Of a DNA stretch of 64,000 nucleotides, positions 15,469-28,150 are shown piece after piece. Source of the DNA: Microvelia longipes (taxonomy: Eukaryota > Arthropoda > Insecta > Hemiptera > Veliidae). The notes under the pieces were generated by a model, which ran no database searches, had not been told where the DNA came from, and saw only the letters and a program-made list of their open reading frames with translations. Numbering within the stretch: position 1 is the first letter of the stretch; every line of letters starts with the position of its first letter. A program made the translations under genes and the position numbers. The stretch lies in NCBI GenBank assembly GCA_018340805.1, contig JACMZG010000008.1, forward strand, positions 17,802,500 to 17,866,499. Direction: 5' to 3'.

Positions 15469-15671
15469 TATATATATTAATAAACGTACTATTTTTTTTC
15501 AGGTTCTATATTCAGAAAGAAGATGGTGGTTCAGGTATTACGTTTGTGAGGAATAATAAACATTATATGTATGGCATAACTGGGGTAAGCCAGTTTAACA
15601 GAAACAATAATCTAGCCACATTTACCAATGTCACTGCTTTTGCTCCTTGGTTAAACAAAATTTTGCTGTAA
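4639..15671 (+). CDS. Tandem-domain serine protease homolog (catalytically dead), 5' partial
   Basis: Twelve exons join in phase: 4639-4689, 5339-5512, 6630-6739, 7592-7759, 7964-8108, 8679-8864, 9867-9929, 10206-10403, 11572-11690, 12655-12813, 15082-15244, 15503-15671. They encode about 570 residues with two S1-like domains in a row. Conserved landmarks in each are a CGK linker, PW-V or PWHVA, C-G/S-T near the His loop, NIAVLIL, MP-C, VVGW and SFC. The catalytic triad is gone twice: TAAHC reads TSASC and TAGEC, D-IAVL reads NIAVL in both, and GDSGG reads YEGSG and DGGSG. The R-IVGG activation site is also absent. Such homologs usually act extracellularly as cofactors or binders in arthropod proteolytic cascades, which is inferred here. 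No signal peptide or start codon was found, so upstream exons are missing. The last exon needs a 1-nt correction to stay in frame. AATAAA follows at 15710. Confidence 0.85.
4877..5090. repeat. (TA)n microsatellite tracts
   Basis: Two long interrupted TA runs flank a short unique stretch (about 4945-4990). They sit in the first visible intron of the serine protease homolog. Many equivalent tracts occur in the window. Confidence 0.9.
5566..6146. mobile_element. Possible MITE with GGGACACAGTGTTC inverted ends
   Basis: GGGGACACAGTGTTC near 5570 reappears as its reverse complement, GAACACTGTGTCCCC, near 6128. Sequence just inside both ends is also related (acctc/gaggt, tgttttag/ctaaaaca). There is no coding capacity. 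It sits in an intron of the protease homolog. No target duplication longer than about 3 bp is evident. Confidence 0.45.
8479..8521. repeat. Perfect 19-bp hairpin
   Basis: Arms 8479-8497 and 8503-8521 are exact reverse complements with a 5-nt loop. It lies in the intron before the first domain's last exon. The function is unknown; it may be a relic of a small fold-back element. Confidence 0.8.
9362..9525. repeat. Imperfect tandem duplication (~85 bp)
   Basis: A segment containing 'ttgacaatcc', 'atcattattttgactctaat' and 'gcaaaa-tactagac' occurs twice in succession, at about 9388-9442 and 9462-9520. It is intronic and has no coding potential. Confidence 0.65.
12119..12202. repeat. (TA)n microsatellite
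   Basis: TA dinucleotide run with two TATTATAT interruptions, in an intron of the serine protease homolog. Confidence 0.9.
13254..13572 (-). pseudogene. Duplicated 3' fragment of the neighbouring GPCR gene
   Basis: About 310 bp nearly match 19783-20108, the 3' end of the GPCR gene, in the same minus orientation. The copy covers the region from TM6 through TM7 and the serine-rich tail. It has substitutions, a 3-bp loss in the tail and a 1-nt deletion ('cgatggg' where the parent has 'cgactggg') that breaks the frame. Homology stops abruptly at about 13572. It lies inside an intron of the plus-strand protease homolog. It has no start codon, so it is almost certainly non-functional. Confidence 0.85.
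14150..15058. mobile_element. Non-autonomous transposon-like block rich in GGGCCC stretches
   Basis: A block unlike its surroundings contains repeated 'agggccc' and 'ggggccc' runs. It ends near 15050 with a reverse-complement CAGGGGCAGACTGA terminus. A similar CAGTGGCGGACTGG start is seen near 21265. This resembles the noncoding hAT-like elements with CAGNGGCG ends found in many animals. No transposase is visible. The left end is poorly defined, so the boundaries are approximate. Confidence 0.35.
15373..15476. repeat. (TA)n microsatellite
   Basis: Interrupted TA run immediately upstream of the last protease-homolog exon, ending about 25 bp before its acceptor. Confidence 0.9.
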
Positions 15672-15709
15672 TAACCATATGGTAATGTAATATTATGTAT
15701 ATAAGTTGA

Positions 15710-15715
15710 AATAAA
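15710..15715 (+). terminator. Polyadenylation signal AATAAA of the protease homolog
   Basis: AATAAA lies 39 bp past the stop codon at 15669-15671. It is the first canonical signal after the last exon, which supports 15503-15671 as the terminal exon. Confidence 0.65.
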
Positions 15716-15894
15716 TAATTTTGTATATAATTTAATTTAAAATTAAAATTTTATTAGTTTTGAATTTGTTTTATTATATGACATGAAATTGTGACATTAC
15801 AAAATTAATATTAACTAAACAATAAACATATTTAACATATGTTTGTTATGTATGATATAAACATATTGCTATGAGCCACACCAACCTATATACT

Positions 15895-16085
15895 GTGCAA
15901 TTCAAGCATGCATTATATAAGGGTGCAAGGACTTGACCTGGTGACAACACTTGCTGCACCAGCACAACATATATAGTGTGCGAGGACAAGAGCTGGTGTT
16001 AGCAATTGCTGCACCCTGGTTACAACACTTACTGCACTCACAACATATATAGGGTGCGACATAGAGATATATTACTAGAGGAGCC
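15895..16085. repeat. Dispersed repeat with 'ttgctgcacc-agcacaac' modules
   Basis: Three related modules ('acaacacttgctgcacc', 'caattgctgcaccctggtt', 'acaacacttactgcactc') occur in about 130 bp. A further copy lies at 19280-19335. The adjoining 'gagccctattagttgacttttgaaa' piece recurs near 13780. The family is not recognised. Confidence 0.5.
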
Positions 16086-16540
16086 CTATTAGTTGACTTT
16101 TGAAATATCAGAAAAATACACTGACCGCATTCGATTATCTAAATAATCAAATAATAGAACAAAAACGAACGTAAGTGAGTTCTTTCATTTCAGAAGTTTG
16201 GGACGGCGTGTATGTTAGTGTATGTGTCACGATAACTGCTGTAACAATTAACCGAATTTTGAAACTTGGTGTACATGTGGTAATAGATAGTCTTCAGAGC
16301 TCAATTTTTGGTTATAATGGCGCCAATATTTTCGAAATGGAAAGCAAAATGGCGGTCCAATTAAAAAAAATATTGAGTAAAAAAAATCGTGTAGCATATC
16401 GTTTAAAAGCTCTTGAACAGTAGAAAAAGATAATATACATCACATGCTAAAACTTTTAAGAAAATTCAAAATGGCGGCAAAAATGGTAAACATCAAAATT
16501 AAATTAAAAGGAATAAATAGAGTAATATATCATTAAAAAT

Positions 16541-16830
16541 TCTGGCGCGGTGGTCCGCATGTCGGGCGAATTTCATTTAGAATGCGTGTTTCCGTGCTAA
16601 ACAACCCATTTCTTGCTTATGCAAGAACCATGCCCATTGCGTGGTTCCGGTTCATGCTTTAGAACCTAAGCAGTTACTCAATTGTCAAACACTGTTCGTA
16701 ACTCATTTTGTCTGTATTTTCCAAAGGAAAGCACTGCTCGTAACTCATTTTGTCTGCATTTTCCAAAGGAAATGCGCATAATTATCCAGTTGGTTGTACA
16801 AAACTATGCCTCTAAAATTAGAAGTACGCA
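16541..16830 (+). repeat. SINE-like repeat copy (A-box-like TGGCGCGGTGGTC)
   Basis: It begins 'ctggcgcggtggtccgcatg', which resembles a tRNA-type A box, and continues with 'gcgtgtttccgtgc', 'ggttccggttcatgc' and 'ctcgtaactcattttgtctg'. Other copies lie at 26819-27140, 44413-44475 and 44547-44880. A tRNA-derived SINE or a non-autonomous DNA element are both possible. Confidence 0.5.
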
Positions 16831-16919
16831 CTATTATTTGCACTAGTTTAAAGCTTAGTCAGTTATCTTTTTAAAGGTTTTAGCGCATTTAAAACCTAGA
16901 AAAACACGAAAGTAAAAAA

Positions 16920-17330
16920 ACGATAAAAAATTATCGTCCCATGGAGGATATGAGTTTGAGTGGTCGTATTGACTCCGGACCACTGGCATTCAACTCAGAG
17001 GCCCAAAAAACATTGAAAACGACACCCTACTCGAAATTTATTTTTCAATGACCGTAATTTTGGTTTTCTATAATTTTTGTGGTTTTTTCGACTTTTTGGT
17101 AACTTAGAGTGGTCGTATCGACTTCGGACTGGTTTCATTCGATTCAGCGCCCAAAAATACATAGAAAACGACACCCTACTCGAAATTTATTTTTTATCGA
17201 CCTAAATTTTGGTTTTTGGTAATTTACAATGGTTTTTTCGATTTTTAGGTCACTTAGAGTGGTCGTATCGACTTCGGACTGGTTTTATTTGATTCAGCGT
17301 CTCAAAAACATAAATGTTGACCTTTTTCGC
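16920..17330 (+). repeat. ~150-bp tandem repeat, three units
   Basis: Unit starts at about 16958, 17108 and 17258 share 'gagtggtcgtatcgacttcgg', a 'gattcagcg-c-caaaaa' segment and 'aacgacaccctactcg'. The spacing is 150 bp. An inverted, related array occurs at about 26490-26730, where it adjoins a B-box-like sequence. It is non-coding. Confidence 0.75.
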
Positions 17331-17528
17331 TGCAAAAAATATTAACCCTGAATTTTGCCGATTTTTGAAAATTTCGCTGACTCAGCAAACCGGGTTAATG
17401 ACGTCACAAAAACCTGGTTTTCAATAGGGTTCGTGTCCTCCCGAAGGTTAATTTTTGTACCAAGTTTGGTTAAAAAATATTAATCCGTTCGAAAGATAGA
17501 GTGTTTACAAGAAAGTGTCTAGAATACA

Positions 17529-17550
17529 TATATTATATTATTATATATAT

Positions 17551-17604
<54 letters not shown>

Positions 17605-17857
17605 TTTGTTAACTATATACATAGTAACATGTGTAAAAATGTATCCTGATTGTAAACTTTTTAAAGATTTCTGATTTTTTTAAAAATGTTGTGGGGTCAT
17701 TATTGTAAGTTAATGACGTCACATATATTTTATAAAAATAGGGGAGACATTAACAAGGTTGGTACCAAGTTTCATTTCTAACCGAGAAAGCATTCGAAAT
17801 CGAAAGTTATCGTGTCCCATACAAACGTCTAGGAACAAAAATCTCGAACATACACAC

Positions 17858-17938
<81 letters not shown>

Positions 17939-17948
17939 TATATATACA
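17529..17948. repeat. (TA)n tracts bracketing a repeat relic
   Basis: TA runs at about 17529-17600 and 17863-17948 flank a piece with 'tgacgtcac' and 'accaagtttca'. Those words are also seen reversed in the dispersed family of 28735-29475. Confidence 0.75.
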
Positions 17949-18149
17949 TATATACATACCTAAAAGCTCTGGATTAGTGGAACAACAAATATATATACTA
18001 AATTTCAAAAAATTCAACGTGGAGGCCACAATTCGATATAATAATTAGTTGTACTAATTTTTATAAGAAATTCCGAGATAAAGATCAATTGTAATGTACT
18101 GTAGATACTTACTATTTAGATGTACTGAAGCGAGTACTATTTATTGTTT

Positions 18150-19020
18150 AATAACCGCAATCTATCGAGCGGAGCGAGCCCCTTTAGAGTATGTAAAATG
18201 ATAAACATACGCAATTTTAGCGAGCGAAGCGATCTTTTTTAGAGGTATATAACATTCTTAATATACAAGAGAAGCGAGCCTAATTTAAAATGTATGATTA
18301 TAATTGTTTACAATCTAGCGAGCCTTTTTTGCTATGTATTATTATAAATAGACGCATTCTAGCGAGCGAAGCGAGCTTTTTTTACAATGTTAAATTCTAA
18401 AGTGACGTAATGTAGCAAGCGAAGTAAGCCCCTTTGTATGATGTAACAGTAAAACATGTAATTTAGCGAGCGAATGGAGCCTTTTTTACTAAGTTAAATT
18501 CTAAATACGTAATGTAGCGAGCGAAGTGAGCCACTTTTTATTTTGTAACATTATAAACATACCTAATTTAGCGAGCGAAGCGAGCCATATTTTTTTACAA
18601 AATTATTAACACACTCAATGTAGCGAGTGAAGCGAGCTCTTTTTTGTTATATTAATATTACACCAATCAAGCTTATTCTTATCAATGAAGCGAGCCTCAT
18701 ATAATATGTTTCATTGTACCTTAATGCGATTAAGCGAGCGAAGCGAACCCTTTTTTGAGTATGTAAAATTATAAATACACGCCATCTAGCGAGTGAAGCT
18801 TTACTATTTATCCTTATACATACGCACATTTAGCGAGCGAAGTGAGCTTAATTAAAATGAACGATTATAAAATGCACAATCTAGAGAGCCTATCTTACTA
18901 TGTATTATTAATACACGCAATCAAGCGAGCCTTTTTTTAATTTATTCTTTAAAATGAATACTAACGAGCGAATGTTCTTCAATTTACTCTATCTAGCGTG
19001 CGAACCGAGTCTTTTATTAA
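18150..19020 (+). repeat. Satellite-like array of the GCGAGCGAAGCGAGC motif
   Basis: About 14 to 16 degenerate units recur every ~50-75 bp. Each has 'tagcgagcgaagcgagcc', a short T-run, and then an AT-rich spacer such as 'tattataaacacgcaat'. Some units have lost half the motif. A shorter array in reverse orientation is at about 36690-36950, and single motifs lie inside the dispersed 5S-related family. There is no coding content. Confidence 0.8.
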
Positions 19021-19799
19021 ATATTTTTATTTTATGTATTCTTCTGACATGAGTTTTTGATGCAACGGATTACTAGTATAACTTGTATAGTAGAACGTTT
19101 AAAATACAAATGAAAACACAAACAAAAGTGCGGAAGCCGAAAACAATTGATATATTATAACCTTAATTCACTCTTAGAGGAGGTTTTAATGAGGTTACAC
19201 AGAGCCCCTGAGAGCCCCTAAAAGATGTTTCAGTCCTCTATTATTGAGATAGGCTATGCCCTCTTTAGTGTATAACTCTATGAGGTGCGAGGACATGACC
19301 TGGTTACAACACTTGCTTCACCAGCACAACAGTTTTGACCACCTCGTCAAAAGTTTACATTGACCTATTTGTGAGGTTCATAACTGTCACTACATGGTTC
19401 ACGTTATATTAATAAATGATTGTTTCATGTTGTTTTGTCATTCACAGTGCTTAAAGGTTAGATTTTTGATAATTAATTTCTATTAGCTATACAAGAGCTT
19501 AAAGACGGTATTTCACACGATTTTTTCATAAAAAAATAAATGGTTCACAATTTTGGTCGCCATTTTGAATATATCGGCGCCACTATAACCTTTTTACTAT
19601 GTAGATTTATAAATTACTACTTTTGGGAGCCCTTTTTACCCAATAAATTTATAATTATACTACCAAGCGAATCGAGCCCATTACTAAACTATGTCTCATT
19701 ATTATTATAAAAAATCAATCGAGCCCTTATTTATTATTATTACTTTTGATATTCACAATATCTGCTTGAAAATGCAATTCAGTATGTATCATTAATTTA

Positions 19800-20843
19800 T
19801 TAACTTAGAGATAGAGTGAGTTCTAACCTATCATCGTGATTTACTGAAGACGAAAAAGAAGAAGAACTACTAACATTGCCACGTATTATATTTAGAACGA
19901 GCGTATTTAACTGTCTTCTTAGCGAGTTGTTCATGATGTAAACAATCGTTGGAACACAAGCATAATAAACATAACATAAACAAAATGATATAGCAGACAA
20001 TATATGCCAAAACTTATTGTAATTTACGACTGGGTTCTTGTTAAAGAACAACCAAATATTAAATATATGCGATGGTAAATAACAAAAAATAAAAACAACA
20101 ACACATACAGTTATCATCCTTGCTGTCTTACTATTAATAAATTTCATTTCGTTTCGTTTTTTTCTACGTGAAAAACGAACAATAAGAATAAAAAATATCA
20201 TAATTATCAATAGTGGTATGATAAAAATAGTTAGGAAGTTGTTCACGATTTCTAGTTTAGCTTTGGTCGTATTGAAATCTAGAGGCGATATCCAAAAACA
20301 TAGATTCATCGATCCAGCTGACAGTATATCGGATGATATAAAAACATGGTCTGACAGTATTATTGCTAAAACCCAAACAGCTACGATTTTAATTTTGATT
20401 TTCTTATTATTTATATTTGAATTTGACGAATAAGCGAAATACATCTCTCCTGTTAAAGCAGTTAACGAATAAATAGGAACTGCTATTGATAAGTGCGAGA
20501 TAGACGTATGAAATTTACATATAATATCACCATATATCCAAGTTCCTATGAAATAACTTATAGTTTCCAAAGGTATGTTGATCAAAAGCGCCAATACATG
20601 TGATACAGATATACTAGCGAGGTAATATTGTGTGATGTTTCCCTTATGTCTCAGTCTGTGGAATAGAAGCAGTAGAAGCAGGTTTGTAGTTAACCCTAGG
20701 AAGAAGAGAAGGAAAAGGAATGTGAGTATGATGGTGCGCTCCAGCTGATGGTCGATTTCGAAATAGTTGTCCATGTACTGCTTTACTTGCTCATATCCTT
20801 TCCACGACTCATCATCTAGATAGGACTTCATTTTCTGCAACAT
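19800..20843 (-). CDS. Divergent class A GPCR, bombesin/CCHamide-receptor-like
   Basis: One uninterrupted frame of 347 residues has seven hydrophobic segments. TM1 is at ~37-61 with N54. TM2 is at ~72-94. TM3 is at ~109-138 with C109. TM4 is at ~152-170 with W157. The loop cysteine is C182. TM5 is at ~200-222 with P210. TM6 is at ~240-267 with FIFCYLP. TM7 is at ~280-303. The TM6-TM7 block, FCYLPSH then FWH and FCLCY, resembles CCHamide and bombesin-type peptide receptors, so a peptide ligand is inferred. Key positions are altered: D2.50 is H82, DRY is E133-M134-Y135, and the NP of NPxxY is V297-P298. The tail is serine-rich (325-333). The start is the first ATG of the frame. No signal peptide or intron is evident. 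It may be a retrocopy, a decaying paralogue or a genuine non-canonical receptor. Confidence 0.8.
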   Translation of the reverse strand: MLQKMKSYLDDESWKGYEQVKQYMDNYFEIDHQLERTIILTFLFLLFFLGLTTNLLLLLLFHRLRHKGNITQYYLASISVSHVLALLINIPLETISYFIGTWIYGDIICKFHTSISHLSIAVPIYSLTALTGEMYFAYSSNSNINNKKIKIKIVAVWVLAIILSDHVFISSDILSAGSMNLCFWISPLDFNTTKAKLEIVNNFLTIFIIPLLIIMIFFILIVRFSRRKKRNEMKFINSKTARMITVCVVVFIFCYLPSHIFNIWLFFNKNPVVNYNKFWHILSAISFCLCYVYYACVPTIVYIMNNSLRRQLNTLVLNIIRGNVSSSSSFSSSVNHDDRLELTLSLS

Positions 20844-21338
20844 ATATTTTTAATTTTTTATAAATAACCTCCGTTTATAAGGTCTGAGTCATCTGGTGGT
20901 ATTCAGAGTCACCGAGGACGTGGAAGTTCTTGATCTAGTCTTTGAGTTTACTTGTTGGATTCATGTTTAGGGGATTGCTGCATTTAGATGTTGACATGCA
21001 CCAATATTACACAGTCTAAAGGGCGTACAATTAAAGATTAATTTACTAATTTTAAGATAGAACAAGAAATTGATTTAAGACAGGGAAAATTGATTTAAGA
21101 TATGTTGTCATGCGTGATAAGTCTTGACTATCATAAGAGATCATGGAACTTAACTTACATAAAAGGGAAGGAGCTTATGAAACTTTCCCAATAAATAAAA
21201 CTGTCACCACCCCCACGCTTCTCCCTCGGGCGCTTATAACACTTCATAACTTTTTATTGTAAGGTTCAGTGGCGGACTGGGAAAAAAGGCCTGAGGGGGC
21301 TTTAAAGTGGCCCGTCAGAAACACTTCTATATGTATGA

Positions 21339-21341
<3 letters not shown>

Positions 21342-21409
<68 letters not shown>

Positions 21410-21411
21410 AT
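21342..21411. repeat. (TA)n microsatellite
   Basis: TA run shortly before the fold-back element at 21471. A CAGTGGCGGACTGG transposon-like terminus lies just before it at about 21265. Confidence 0.85.
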
Positions 21412-21470
21412 AATTAACAAAATAATTATTGGACTGAAGTCTTCATTAATTAACCTAGAATATATATATA

Positions 21471-24014
<2,544 letters not shown>

Positions 24015-24119
24015 TAAAAAAAATATTTGAACTCACACAGTAAAATTGTTAATAGCGTTTAAACTGTTCAAACTAGAAAGGTGAAATTAGTCTCGTTGGA
24101 AATCTGAGTAAATTTTCTT

Positions 24120-25175
24120 AAGGACGAACTATTAACTATGTGTTTCCAAAAAAAACCGAAACCGGGATGTCACCGGAATTCATCATCCGTTTCAGGTGTT
24201 TTTATGGCCTCCTGAGTGGTTTTATTACTCACTGTTATCATGTTAGCTCCTAATGTATTTATGCTAAAAAGATTAAACTTTGTACAAAAATCAGTCTACT
24301 GCTGTAGTTGTCTTATTCGGAAAATAATGTTGTATGACGTCATCAACCCGCAATAATGACAGCGAAAAGTTCGGAAAATCATAAAACGTGAAAAAATTAT
24401 GTGATCCTATTGAGATTTAGCACACATGTAGTTATGTATATGACTAACATATGTGATAAGTTCCATCACATTAATAATAATTTATTTAAAAAATAATTTA
24501 CAGAGTAATACACAATAAAATCATACAAAAGGCTCTAAAAGTCTTATTACATCTATTCACAATTTGTTTATAATTAAGATCTTACTACCCACATAAGCTT
24601 AAGGCTTGTGCGCGCTAGCTTTTCGTTTAAATTTTTATTTTCAATCTACTTATTGTTAGTACTTTATAATGAAATTAAGTATAAAAGAAAAAATAGTTTT
24701 TATAAATCGTTTTATCTTTTAGTTTATAAGAAATATATGTAAAAGGAGCTAAATTTCTAATACATGTACATATAGACACATGTATCAGCATTAGTTCATT
24801 TTTTATCAAATGTCGTATTATAAAAAATGTAAAAAAATCGGAAAACAATCCTATTGAGTTGAAACTTAGTACAAGTTCATACCTTTAGGTAATAAATAAC
24901 AAACCAAGTTTCGTTTCAATAAGCATATCCATGAATTTGGGTTGATCATAAAATAAAGCAGTGTCGAGCGTGGTCAGTGCTGTATGGGTGACCGCTGAGA
25001 ATGAAACTGATGCATTTAACATCTGAGGACGAGTGAAGCGATTCGGAAGACATGCTGCAGTATAAATTTGGTGAATCTTATATTCCGAGGACGAGCGAAG
25101 CAGGGAGGATGAGCTTAGCGAATCCGATGCGATGAGGAAAAGTTCCGAAATACTCCGTGCCCGAGTTTTTTAACT
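24120..25175 (+). repeat. Copy A of the dispersed 5S-related family (interrupted)
   Basis: The head 'aaccgggatgtcaccgg' is at 24160. The middle 'gtacaaaaatcagtctactg' and the 5S-like segment (about 24954-25015: 'tgtatgggtgaccgctgaga') follow. The tail has 'gaggacgagcgaagc' motifs and ends near 'ccgtgcccgag'. About 24470-24760 appears to be an insertion of other retroelement sequence. Confidence 0.75.
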
Positions 25176-25490
25176 TTTTTTTCATTATAAATATACGCAA
25201 TATACCGAGCGAAGCGAGCCTTTTTTATTTATATTTTTTAAAATATCAGCGTGCGAATGTTATCCTATTACTTTATCTAACATGACAGTTACTAAATATT
25301 TTATTGAATGCTTTCTTCTGACGTGAGTTCTTGATGCAACATATTACTAGTAATTTAGACGATTTTAAACTCGATGAGAAGCAGTAGAGAGAAAACAAGC
25401 CAACGTCATAGCAAAAAGATTTAATTTTTTATGAAGATACCTAAAATTATGTTAAGGAAGGCCGCCTTCTATTGTGAATTATTAAATAAA

Positions 25491-25787
25491 TGCAATCATC
25501 ATAGTAAATTTAACCTTTTAAAATATAATAAACAACATAGCATAATAAATAACACAGCATAATAAACTTAACTTGTAAAATTAATAACAAAATAACTTAA
25601 AATAGACGTAACTACCACAAATCTTGCAATAAATGCAATAAATGCAATCATCATAGTAAATTTAACCTTTTAAAATATAATAAACAACATAGCATAATAA
25701 ATAACACAGCATAATAAACTTAACTTGTAAAATTAATAACAAAATAACTTAAAATAGACGTAATTACCACAAATCTTGTACTAAAGG
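25491..25787. repeat. Two-copy 152-bp tandem duplication
   Basis: The block beginning 'tgcaatcatcatag' at 25491 is repeated almost exactly from 25643. The sequence is AT-rich and non-coding, and the near-identity suggests a recent duplication. Confidence 0.85.
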
Positions 25788-26489
25788 TGTAGTTAAAAAT
25801 AATCCAGTACAGCTGATGACACCAATTACTTCATTTATACGTTTAAAAAATCTACTTAAATTTATCACAATTTAAATTTTTCTTAATATATTTATTAAAT
25901 AACGTTTACTTGTTTTCTAAAGATTGCATTTTTTAAGATTCTACTAGATCGTATATAAAATATAAATGGCTAACTGACAATATTTGTTGAGTATGGAGTT
26001 GGCAAGAGTGTATAGGAGGGATTCGTCTTTTCAATAATAATAGTGCTATTGTGCACCTTGTGCTATAAGTTATTAGATATACATGTGTAGACAGGGTGCA
26101 AGGCGTTTACATATTATGTAAAAGAAATTCTGGCTGAGTCACGCCCAGCGAATTTCCAAAAAGCCACACTTAAAATAACGATCAGAAAGCCAAAAAGATT
26201 CCCACCTAAAGACATATTTAATATTATAAGTGCTACCTGTTGAACAATTATTTAAAAAATCTGTACTAATAAAATACTATTTACAAGATAACAAAGAAAA
26301 ACCATAACACACACACGATACTAGATCACAACACACAAACTACGTATAAACTCCAATATCTATTAGATCAATACCTCACTATTGCTTATTATGTATCATA
26401 TCCAAATTAATCTACAAACTCTGTTTACTTTTACTTACTTGGCAGTGACTTATTATGTATTAGATCCAAATTATCTAAAAACTCTAATC

Positions 26490-27145
26490 GATAAAAAATA
26501 AATTTCAAGTTGGGTGTCGTTTTCTATGTATTTTTGGGCGCTGAATCGAATGAAACCGGTTTGACGTCAATAGGACCACTCTAAGTTACAAAAATGTGGA
26601 AAAACCACAAAAATATTATCAAAAACCAAAATTACGGTCGTTGAAAATTAAATTTCGAGTAGGGTCTCGTTTTCCATGTTTTTTGGGCCTCTGAGTTGAA
26701 TGGCAGTGGTCCGGAGTCAATACGGGCACTCAAACTCAGGGCACCTGGGTTCAAATCCTGGTAGTGACGATAATTTTTTATCGTTTTTTTTTTTACTTAA
26801 TATAAGTTTACAACTACAAATGGCGCGGTGGTCAGCATGTTGGGCGAATTTCCTTTGGATGCGTGTTTCCGTGCATAACAACCCATTTCTTGCTTAAGGT
26901 TCCGGTTCATGCTTTAGAACCTAAGCAGGTACTTAATTGTTAAGCACTGCTCGTAACTCATTTTGTCTGTATTTTCCAAAGGAAATGCGCCAAAACCTTT
27001 AAAGATAACTGACTAAGCATAAAAGTAACTAAGCTTTAAACTAGTGCAAATAATAGTGCGTACTTCTAATTTTAGAGGCATAGTTTTGTACAACCAACTG
27101 GATAATTATGCGCATTTCCTTTGGAAAATACAGACAAAATGAGAA
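26490..27145. repeat. Composite repeat: inverted 150-bp units, B-box-like site and SINE-like copy
   Basis: About 26490-26730 is the reverse-oriented relative of the array at 16920-17330. It is followed by 'ctgggttcaaatcctggtag' (26747-26766), a good tRNA-type B box, then 'gacgataattttttatcg'. A SINE-like copy starts at 26819 and ends in an inverted segment (27100-27140, 'tttcctttggaaaatacag'). A matching B-box segment recurs at about 50668-50685. This composite suggests a Pol III-type retroelement fused to other repeats. Confidence 0.55.
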
Positions 27146-27859
27146 GTATTTTATATTTTCAACTCATTAGAAGTTTTTATTTATTTTTTAGAAAATATGT
27201 TTTTTATTTATTCTAAAATATATCAAACGATTTGTTAAATATTTTTTACCAATAAATGATAATATAATGAATAATAGACACAATAATAAATAGATAATAC
27301 ATACACGAGACGAAGCCCTCGCTCTAAGTGTTACAAAAACACTTACTGTGCGGTATTCTAAAAATATTTAATAGCGTCGAGGACTATATGCTACGGAGTA
27401 ACCATGTACCGATTTTCGAATCTTTGAAATATTATATAAATGGCATAGTAACTGCGTAATGAAGCGAACAATAGGCTAAAAGTTATAAAAAATACATAAT
27501 ATAAACTCACCCAAATTTAAAAATGATGTTGGCTTAGAATAAACCAGTTTTATGACGAAATTAGATACGTGTATGAGTGTAAGAAATTATAGTAACGAAA
27601 ATGTGTGATTTGATTATAGTGTCAGGCCTTGCGGAAATAAGATTATACTTATGATTTAACTAGTGAGCGATGGTGAATAGTGATCGGTAAAAGAACGGCT
27701 GAAGCGCTATATCGGCAACTTAAATTGACTTGGAAAGTAAACTATATAAACGGTTTATTTAGAAGAAGCGCGGAAGCTCAATATTATAAATGAAACTTCT
27801 CAAAAAATTGGTGGCGAAATTATAAAAGAAACTGTGTATACATCGTTATAAAATGATTA

Positions 27860-28150
27860 ATAATAATAAATATATTCTTCATTTCAACTTTAAAAATACA
27901 AAAGGATAGTACAAAAAAATACAAATCATACATAAAAGTACAAGTACAAAAAAAATAAAAACAAAGCAGTAATTGGAGTATTGAATACAGGGAACCCCAA
28001 GGCTGCAAAGCCTGAGTGTGGGGTTACAAACTAATGTTAAAAATATGGTATGGTAGGGTTGCGAAGCTGCTATTTGATTAATAATCTAAGTTATAAAGTT
28101 AAAAAGACAAAAAAATGAAATTTAAGAAGATAAAGAAAAGGTAAATTAAA
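27860..28150 (-). mobile_element. LINE-like 3' tail, minus orientation
   Basis: Contains the reverse complement of the 'ccacactcaggctttgc' island seen near 3700, in similar A/T-rich flanks. No open frame of note. It is probably the same non-LTR family as at 3540-3812. Confidence 0.4.

Noticed and set aside
18150..19020. A CRISPR-like array
   Set aside because: Units are degenerate, spacing is irregular, spacers are all similar AT-rich sequence and the genome is eukaryotic.
20218..20433. Plus-strand frame opposite the GPCR
   Set aside because: Shadow of the GPCR coding sequence.
26700..26770. A tRNA gene around the ggttcaaatcc B box
   Set aside because: No cloverleaf with matching acceptor and anticodon arms could be drawn; it is repeated elsewhere with other repeat material.
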